A DNA stretch of 64,000 nucleotides, taken from the NCBI GenBank assembly GCA_963573305.1, contig OY754338.1:46899531-46963530 (forward strand). Reading direction: 5' to 3'. Below, one piece after another: positions 56,875-64,000 of the stretch. Source of the stretch: Pyrrhosoma nymphula. Taxonomy: Eukaryota > Arthropoda > Insecta > Odonata > Coenagrionidae. The notes under the pieces are model-generated. The model was not told the DNA's origin. It did not search any database and worked only from the letters and a program-made list of their open reading frames with translations. Within the stretch, counting starts at the first letter, position 1, and every line of letters starts with the position of its first letter. The position numbers and the translations under genes were made by a program.

Positions 56875-57786
56875 TGTAACACGCCATTTTGGCCGTGTTG
56901 GCATAAGTATACGATTAAGGACGCCATTGTGTATATTTTGGGAACACGTGCTACCGCGAGGCAACAATATCGTCTATGTTATGAAAACAACTTTAAACAA
57001 TACCATTTTCTGTTTACGTAAACAAACTATAACAATGCCGTCTATGTTATGAAAACAACTTTAAACAATACCATTTTCTGTTTACGTAAACAAACTTATA
57101 ATAATGAAAGGGGAATAGCCTATCAGATACGAGAGAAGGGGAGAAAACCTGGAATGTTCTAGAACATACAGGAGGGGAGATGAGATAGTATAAAAGGGAT
57201 TGTCAAACAAGGAACGCGGCTTCTTCTTCTGCTTCTTCTTAACAAGGGAGCCACAAGAGACGTTTATCGAGTGAAAGTCATACGAGAGTTTTTGCTGTGA
57301 TAATTTGCCGGGAGTAAGCAGCTTTGGACAGCAATTACCAACGCCAGTGTCCTGTGTTAAGGAAGGATCCAGGAATCCGATAAACAGATACTGGGACATA
57401 GAGTATCGGCGAAATTCACTTTGTACAATATCCGGTGAAGTAGAACAAACATTATAAATTAATACGAATATATTTGAGAAGGGAACATATATTGATTAAT
57501 TGAGTAACTAAAGTGAATTTGTTTCATAAGTAAATAATAAATGGGTTATTATAAATATATGTACTGTTCAAGTGTATCATTTTTGTGCATGAATTAATCC
57601 ATTAACCTTTGCCGCCAAGGATTACCGAAAGAACGGATCTCTCTCAAGGTAAGAAGTGATAAAGTGAAGGGTACCTTTTGTGTGTCGGGCCGATACAAGT
57701 ATATAACGTCGCGTGTTTAGGACCGCGTGAAAGAATAATTATTAGAACCCCTGAGATAAGGAATTTGATAAGGGGGGGCTAGTACA
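56875..57786 (+). repeat. 3' LTR
   Basis: 912 bases, identical to the 5' LTR except at 57296. Confidence 0.95.
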
Positions 57787-57790
57787 ATAT
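57787..57790. repeat. target-site duplication, right (ATAT)
   Basis: Partner of 52312-52315. Confidence 0.8.
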
Positions 57791-59689
57791 GTTACGTGGT
57801 CAATATCAGAATTGCAGCGAAATTATAATCAGGGATATTTTTCACCTAAACCACACCATAAGTGGTAAATGATTCCTGCATGGTAATTGCATTTTTCACG
57901 TCACAATGAAAGGATTCTTACATTTATCCAAATCCTATCTATTTTCAATTTTTCTTCTTACTGTTGAATTTCAACGGGCACCATGATCCACGATTTAAGA
58001 GGGCTGCATTGATTAAACAAAGAAAATAAGTATTTCATTCTATACAAACTCCAAGCATGGATCAAATAAATCGTTTATTACATAAAAGTAGTACAAAGAA
58101 AACAATTATTCCGGGTATAAAAGATATTAACTAACTCGTAAAACTGTCCTTTCAGTTTTCCTCTAAAAACAACGATTTCTGAAAATATCAACTATTTCCA
58201 AGTTATTTAGAAGGCTTAATAGTATATATCGATGCTTTCATTAACGTTCCACATATCTGTTCTCTGAAACAAATGCGCATCAAATATTAGCGTGTCAATG
58301 AGCTTTAACTTACCATTCTGCTATTAAAAATATGGACTAATTTTGACACTGAAACAACCCATTAAGCGGAAGATGGATTTAAAACTCACCAGTCAGTTCT
58401 TTCGCCATGATAGTCTCATTATTCAATTTTAGCTTTACATCAATATTAAGGAGAAAACAAACAGTTTCAGGCTTAACTATGCGGTTTTTTCATTTAAAAA
58501 AAATTAAACTGTCAATCGTATTAATCACAATTAAAATTTACTTAAGTGTTCCGTGTTTAGCGTGGGTCACAGTTTTTTTTCAAGTTTTTATGGAGAAGAT
58601 ATTAAGATAAGTGAGATGAAGTATGAAAATCCTTCATAAATAAACGGGTAACTTACTCAGAAAATAAACTATATTGACTTAATATGCATATTGCAAACAT
58701 GCCAATAGTTAAAAATGTATGCAAATCCCAGAGATTAAAATAAACCTAAGATGTTTTAAATAGATTGGTTTTACCGGAAAAATACCGGTGAAAACGCAAA
58801 TACACTAACCGGTAGTTTGCCGGAGGCATCAGGTAAAGGCTAGCACATTCACTTTGTAACTCTATAACAGACAAAAACTGGTCTGGCACAACCAAAATCT
58901 AGACAGGTGGCGTGGGCTATATAAAAAAGATTACATACTTTTACGGACATGGCTATGAAATCTAGACGAGAGATAAAACAAATGAGAATATAAATGCGTG
59001 AGAAAACTGTAGTTGGGATTAATTGCTAAATATCAAAGGCTATGATTTCTGTATGCGTATTTAGAATCAGGGAATCGAGAGGCAGAGCGAAATGAGCTCC
59101 GAGAAATTTAAGAATTTTATATTATGGTATTAACTGCGATCCTGGTGAAAAAAATCTGTTAACTGCAGATGTGTAATGAATAATTACAATAGAAAAGTTG
59201 AGACGACTGTTAGCCCTCGAATCATGGTATTCTAAATTAAAAGTGGTGTGGATAAAAGATTTCCCGGAGTCTATTGTTCAAACGTTAACACATGAATATA
59301 TTGAGAGGCAGAGAGTTGGTGAAATGAACACTGTTATGCAAGAATATACCTCAAATGGAAACATAAAACTATTTGATGGAAAAGAGGGGATCCGTATGCA
59401 AAAGGGCAAGACTTAAAAAATAAAAAATGATTGACATTCAGAGACGATAAGTTCGCGGATTCGATACCGCAATTAGTATTACAGACGAACGCTATAAAAT
59501 AAACTTTCCTTAAAGCATATGGATTGGAGTAAAAACTTAAGACGCAGGAGTGGCTGGAGTTTATGAAAGTAATGATTGTGAATTAGAAGCAAGAGCAATG
59601 ATTCTGAAATGTCCATAAGTGAGCGTGACTGCGGGGTTTTACGTCGTACAGCTAATGGTACGCTCGAATACGTAACACATGATCACTTC
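57791..59689. other. no gene seen
   Basis: AT-rich flank of the LTR element. TTGAATTTCAACGGGCACC at 57963 repeats a phrase found after the Helitron fragment (29628). A 72-codon frame at 59198-59416 has no recognised domain. Confidence 0.45.
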
Positions 59690-59905
59690 CGCTGGAAAGT
59701 GCTCCGGGCTATATATCATTTACATCCACTGCGTACCGCGCATGCCACCCACAGGGTATATGGCACGGGGTGATTCCACACTAGGTATGCAACACCCGTC
59801 CCACTTTAAGGTCGAACCCCGAACGCTTCCCTGGCCGGTGGGCGCGAACATAAGAGCAGTCAAGAGAACACTTCACGGCTAAACCAGAAACTAGGAGGGT
59901 GCTGC
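59690..59905 (-). mobile_element. tRNA-derived SINE with LINE-like 3' tail, copy 2
   Basis: The minus strand has an A box (TTTAGCCGTGAAGTG, near 59880) and a B box (GGGTTCGACCTT, near 59812). It ends with AATCACCCCGTGCCATATAC, GGGTGGCATG and GTGGATGTAAATG. It aligns over ~200 bases with 14740-14950, and its tail resembles the end of the LINE at 46377-46840. The 3' end lies at about 59695. Confidence 0.65.
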
Positions 59906-61128
59906 CCTGTCGAACATGCTAAAATGCAATATGCGGGTACTATTACTACTACTAATACAATAAATTTATGGATTCATATCAGACACAGATTAGTATTACT
60001 TATACCTACAATCAATTGATGGATACTATTTGATTCCAATTCATGTATAAAATAAAGTCGTGCGGGACATTTCAAGCGTGAAGAGGTGTAAATAATAATA
60101 GTATTATCTAAATAATAATAAATTTAGTCCACCGTACAAAGAGAAGGTGAGAGTTTCGTAGAATAGATCTATCACAACTAACAATGTTGGCCCCTTACTC
60201 TCGTCCGTGGAAAAAATGGCATTTTATAAGAATCCGTTCTCCAATATATTATTTCCTTAATCTCACGCTTTTCATCAACAGTTATGAAGAAAGGTCAAAA
60301 AAATAATCATAACTCACCGAACACTTTTGATTATCAGATGACATATAATATTCTATGCAATTTGCGTCAAAAAGGGTACGCTCTCCAATGATGTTAATTA
60401 CAGTACGGTGGATATAGAGTAGCAATATCGTAGCCCTAATTATCGTAATTAATTAGCCCAAAAATAACACAAGCAGCTTAAAGTTTCGTAGTTTATTTAG
60501 AGTCGTATTGCCCTTGGGAGACGTCAACGAAAAAAATAACGAATTCGTACCTACATAGTGTTAATTTCGGAGTGTACATTTTCCAAATGAGGGAATTTGA
60601 AAGCTAGCAATGTAAGTGCCTCAGTGTATAAAAATCCCAGCAGATTTTCAACAAATAAACTCAACGAGGAAAATTATTTTATACGAAATAGTAGCCAGTA
60701 TATTCATGAGCGCCACCATTAAAAAGCTAAACATAATTTCATCTTCAATTTCATTACACAATTCCTCTGGCTGTAGCGTTGTATGCTTTTTCTTTATCAA
60801 ACAACAGAAATCATCAGAATTTTTGTAAATGAGATGAAGACCCCTTCATGCTCGTGATGTAGCCTACCGTTATCCTGGAGGCTAAAATAGCTGAAAGAAT
60901 ATGAGGGATGGTTACATAGATGGAAAAGAAGAAATCAAATTCATCTCTGCTGGGATTCATTACAGGTTTCGACGTGCAAATACATTGTCAAGGTAAACAC
61001 AATTTTCTAGAAATACGCTGTGTATCCAGTTCGGAAAAATTGCTTCAAGAATTTAATAAATATAAGTTTTGGTTCCCCGGAGCCCCTAGATCTTTACTCC
61101 GAGCGTTAAATGTTGACATAATAACATA
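59906..61128. other. no gene seen
   Basis: AT-rich; nothing recognised. Confidence 0.5.
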
Positions 61129-61497
61129 GTAAAGGTAACTACCGTGGCTAGTCCCGGTTTCCTCAAAATTGGACAAGAGCGAACACCTCCTTGTGTTCTA
61201 TGTACGGCTTTATCCTCGCGGACTGTGGCGCTTAGCGCACGACTTGAACTGCTAATGACATCATATGTCTAGCAGTCCTGACCACCATGCTCCTATAAAG
61301 CCACCAAATAATCCACAGGGGAGAAGGATGCCTCGGTAGCTTAACTGGTTAAAGCACTCGGCGCGAAATCGAGGGATCCGGGTTCGAATCCCGGTCAAGG
61401 CGAATGATTTTTCTCCTGTGGAATATTGCACTTATGTGCACTTGCGGGTGACTCCGTAAAGGTAACTACCGTGGCTATTCCCGGTTTCCTCAAAATT
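61129..61497 (+). mobile_element. composite tRNA-bearing repeat with 42-bp terminal direct repeats, copy A
   Basis: The sequence GTAAAGGTAACTACCGTGGC followed by a T/G-variant, CCCGGTTTCCTCAAAATT, occurs at 61129-61170 and again at 61456-61497 with one mismatch. Between them are a ~155-base segment (61171-61329), a tRNA-like cloverleaf (61330-61403) and a short body. The whole arrangement, including both terminal direct repeats, recurs on the opposite strand at 63505-63850. Confidence 0.75.
61330..61403 (+). pseudogene. tRNA-like cloverleaf (SINE head)
   Basis: A 74-base cloverleaf: acceptor GCCTCGG/..AAGGC with one or two mismatches, D arm TAGCTTAACTGGTTAAAGCA, anticodon stem CTCGG/TCGAG with loop CGCGAAA, T arm CCGGGTTCGAATCCCGG (perfect). 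The loop would give anticodon CGA, but the universal U33 is G and there is no long variable arm as a serine tRNA needs. The related copies (63602-63674 minus, 36987-37020) and the composite context show it is repeat-borne. Confidence 0.65.
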
Positions 61498-61539
61498 AGA
61501 AAGAGAATTGAACAAGGACAGGAGGAGTACTAATAGGAG

Positions 61540-61860
61540 AAAATCATGATAAAAGAGTTCGAGAAAAGGCTGCAGGTGTTTGAGCAGCGGGTGTGGAGGA
61601 AAATGGAGAAAGTGAGAATGACGGAATGTGAGACGAACAATGAAGTGCTTGGTATGGTAGGTGAGGACACGAGACTGTTAGGGGAGATTAGGATGAGGCA
61701 GATGAGAACACGTAATGATGGGTGAGGGTATGCTGAAGGTCGTGATAGAGGAAAGGATGCTGAGTAAACCTGGGTAGATGAAGAAAGAGGGTATCTTTCA
61801 TGAATGGGTTGAAGAGAGGTAAGATGTATACCGAGCAGAAGAAAGAAGTCCTGTACAGAG
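61540..61860 (+). pseudogene. LINE C-terminal fragment (RTE/Craft-like)
   Basis: The plus strand reads KEFEKRLQVFEQRVWRKMEK, VRMTECETNNEVLGMVGEDT and RLLGEIRMRQMRTRN, then breaks. These match the F-E-x-x-x-W-R-R-M-E-K-V-x-W-T, N-E-E-V-L and L-L-x-x-I-x-x-R-Q-x-x-W-I-G-H blocks of the LINE tail at 19665-20105. It follows directly after the composite repeat. Confidence 0.7.
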
Positions 61861-62039
61861 ATGATTCCACGTCCGTGAAAGTTTTTTTTCACTTCCACCT
61901 AAAGATTCAAGGAAAGATTTTTATTCCTTTCCACCTAACCCTACCTTGACGGGAAGATAACCCAAAAATATTTAATGTAAAGCATGTGTAAATGAGTTCA
62001 GATGAATGCTTCTCCATTTTCGGGCTACCACCGCGTAGG

Positions 62040-62130
62040 TTGTTTATTCAAACAACAGTTTCGCCCGTATTCCAACAGGCGTCTAAATTTCAGGTCTTCG
62101 ACCTGAAGACGCCCACGGGTGAAACTAACG
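62040..62130. repeat. palindrome with stem-loop modules
   Basis: AGTTTCGCCCGT (62058) mirrors ACGGGTGAAACT (62115), with further pairing AGGCGTCT/AGACGCC and CAGGTC/GACCTG around the centre. The plus strand has CTGAAGA (62103-62109), one extra C, GCCC/GGGT stem, GAAAC (62121-62125), the same layout as at 12848 and 48396. The minus strand carries a decayed counterpart ending GGGCGAAAC. Confidence 0.65.
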
Positions 62131-63404
62131 GGAGAACATATTAACTCCAGTTTTCATATTGATGAAATATTTAACCAGAGGTTATAAAACCTTTCCATAA
62201 GCGTTTACTTCCACATTGGACCCTGTCAAATGTTGCGACCTTTAAGTGACACTTAATTCGTAAATAAAGCAAAATTTATTAAACTTTAAGGAACATTTTC
62301 GTTGAAATATTATTCAGATTAATACAGAATGCTGATAATAAGTTTTGGTTATAGTAAAGGCGAAAACTTCGACAAGAGATAAAAATAGTTAAGGCTACCA
62401 TTAAATCCAGGCATTTTCCAAGGAAAAGCAATGGAAACGGAGAAAACTAATAAATTTGCTCCAATTGAACTTTCACTCTTTTATAAGTCATTTGCGTTTT
62501 TAAGAAATCATTCTAAAATATTTGACGCCTTGGTTGTTAAGGAATAAAAACACAAGAAACCACATTTTTTGGGGTTAAATGACAAAAGACGAACTGAAAA
62601 CCAATTCTGTGAGACGGGGATAGTCGTAGAAAACTTGAATAGCTGTGGGTGCTTGTTTTTTTTTAAGCGTAATGCAACCGACAGAAAAGCCCTAGTGAAA
62701 AATTCTACCCCATCAATATCAGTTTCAATGCCGTTGACAGTCCTTTCGGTGACTAATGGAGTGATATTTGAAGAGTTCCATCACCATGTTGAGCACCACC
62801 TATTTCTAGAGCTCGTCTGAGAAGGTTATTTAAATGCCTCAGAAGAGAAGAGGAAAAAAATACCCTTTGGAAAAAAATAATAAGAGTTATCCTTCTAAGT
62901 CATCGAGTTAAGGGAGCTCCAGTACGCAGAGATTTAATGATAACGAGTATCCATTACCCGTTTCAAAGGCAAGCGATAACGATAACGAATGGTTATGTTT
63001 CCTTTAACCTTCGACATTTCCGGCCATTACCGATAGGAACCCCTTCGAACTGTGCAACTCTATCGATAAATTTAAGCTGCCGCGAAATATAAAGCTGTCG
63101 TTTTTACAACTTCAGCATAAAAGCAACGTCATAAACGGCACCGACTGAGTATGATATAACCCAAATTATTGAGAAAAGCCGTGGAGAGTCGAAGGTTCTT
63201 TCCACATTTCATCTCGTGAATTCATAAACCGTAAGGCCCGCACATGAAGAGGTTTAGATATTTTTTCACGCGCAAAAGTGAACTGGTTACAATTACGCTT
63301 GTATCAGCAGAAAATATTGTTGATCCTTAAAATAAAATGTATCTTGAAATATTCCCGAAAAATTATTTGAAATTATGCTATTTATTTTTGTGTCTTAGTG
63401 AACC
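62131..63404. other. no gene seen
   Basis: AT-rich; nothing recognised. An 83-codon frame at 62569-62820 has no domain features. Confidence 0.5.
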
Positions 63405-63478
63405 ATGTATGTATTTGTAATAAATCAGAAAGAAAGAAAGAAGAAGAAAGAAAGAATGTATGTATTTGTAATAAATCA
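63405..63478. repeat. 23-bp direct repeats around a GAAA-type run
   Basis: ATGTATGTATTTGTAATAAATCA (first 20 bases ATGTATGTATTTGTAATAAA) occurs at 63405-63427 and 63456-63478 with a 28-base purine run (GAAA and GAA units) between. Slippage duplication or a minimal purine-tail insertion would both fit. Confidence 0.85.
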
Positions 63479-63504
63479 CGTCTGTATATTGAAATTTAGC
63501 GTAT

Positions 63505-63850
63505 AGTTAGCGTAGATACCCGGAATAGCCACTGTATTACGGTTACGGAGTCACCCGAAAGTGCAAACAAGTGAGAAATTCCACAACGGAATAAACGTTC
63601 TCCTTGACCGGGAATCGAACCCGGATATCCCCCGATATCTCGCCCAGAGCTTTAGCCAGTAAAGCAACCGAGGAGTACTTCTCTACGGTGGACTTTTGTG
63701 GGCTTTCAAGTTGTTCAGGACTGCCGGACATATGATGTCACAGAAGCAGTCCAAAGTGTGCGCTTATCGCCACCGTCCGCGAAAGCGGAGCAGGTGCTCG
63801 CTCTTTTGACGAATTTCGAGGATACCGAGACTAACCACGGAATTACATTC
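63505..63850 (-). mobile_element. composite tRNA-bearing repeat, copy B
   Basis: Read on the minus strand it repeats the order of copy A: a terminal block (CCGTGGTTAGTCTCGG, TATCCTCGAAATTCG), the ~155-base segment with GACATATGATGTC-type centre, a tRNA-like unit at 63674-63602 (TTGCTTTACTGGCTAAAGC, CCGGGTTCGATTCCCGG), body with GCACTTTCGGGTGACTCC, and the second terminal block (AGTGGCTATTCCGGG). Divergence from copy A is high, so both are old. Confidence 0.7.
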
Positions 63851-64000
63851 CACACTCCTAAAATAAATACGGGTGCTATGTCTCTAGAAAGTAACACATC
63901 TATGGGTTCGTTTACAGAGCTACGACGATTACTACGAAGTGGCGTAACAATAGAAGCCATCGTAAGCATGTTTCAGCATGTTACTCGGATATAATATTCT

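Larger units (their letters stand above)
52316..57786 (+). mobile_element. young non-autonomous LTR retrotransposon (Ty3/Gypsy-like), 5.47 kb
   Basis: Two 912-bp LTRs (52316-53227 and 56875-57786) begin TG and end CA and differ at one position by eye (52737 A versus 57296 T). They are flanked by ATAT target duplications. The interior has a primer-binding site, an intact gag frame, and a second frame with retropepsin joined to the integrase C-terminal tail. No reverse transcriptase, RNase H or integrase zinc-binding or catalytic core is present anywhere inside. The element therefore transposed recently yet lacks its own polymerase and integrase, which implies mobilisation in trans by a full-length relative. 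Confidence 0.93.

Noticed and set aside
61330..61403. Functional tRNA gene
   Set aside because: It folds well, but position 33 is G, the acceptor stem has mismatches, and it sits in a composite repeat with relatives at 63602-63674 and 36987-37020.

Overview
This is an AT-rich eukaryotic window made almost entirely of transposable elements and their remains. I found no host gene I would defend. The LINE types, several tRNA-derived SINEs, a 5S rRNA-derived SINE, Helitron and TIR elements, and stop-free runs of only about 60 to 180 codons outside one LTR element, point to an arthropod, probably an insect. The order or species cannot be named from the sequence.

Layout. 0-7.4 kb: a LINE 3' end, a dispersed TTTTCCAGG-rich repeat, a hairpin, a CGAGAC-rich tract, otherwise plain AT-rich DNA. 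7.4-9.8 kb: a TIR-flanked unit holding a decayed DDE-like transposase relative. 11-20 kb: LINE fragments on both strands, tRNA-SINEs and a perfect 26-bp inverted repeat. 20.8-25.8 kb: two clusters of an ATTCGATGTCTCGA repeat, a G-rich run, a minus-strand LINE, an inverted pair of tRNA-Gly halves and a 314-bp tandem duplication. 27.7-29.6 kb: GACCGATT-type repeats and a Helitron helicase fragment. 30.5-35.2 kb: an R2/R4-type LINE (Myb-like N-terminus, RT, C-terminal endonuclease) split by a 1.8-kb TIR element that carries zinc-finger gene pieces and a minisatellite. 36-48.2 kb: more LINE and SINE fragments, a near-perfect palindrome and an RTE-like LINE pseudogene. 49.5-52.0 kb: a LINE fragment between ~250-bp inverted arms, one arm carrying a complete 5S-derived SINE with 10-bp target duplications. 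52.3-57.8 kb: a very young LTR retrotransposon. 59-64 kb: SINEs and two inverted copies of a composite tRNA-containing repeat.

The standout is the LTR element at 52316-57786. Its two 912-bp LTRs differ at one base by eye, and it has 4-bp target duplications, an open gag and a second open frame joining a retropepsin directly to an integrase C-terminal tail. Reverse transcriptase, RNase H and the integrase core are missing. It therefore looks like a recently mobile deletion derivative that must borrow polymerase and integrase from a partner. Its LTR promoter holds a perfect three-unit heat-shock element just upstream of a TATA box, and its Gag begins with a SAP-like domain.

Other points worth pursuing are the TIR element with captured or internally deleted gene pieces, the poorly described DDE-like element, and a recurring small RNA-like module (CTGANGA, one extra base, short stem-loop, GAAAC) that resembles a hammerhead ribozyme core but breaks its consensus.
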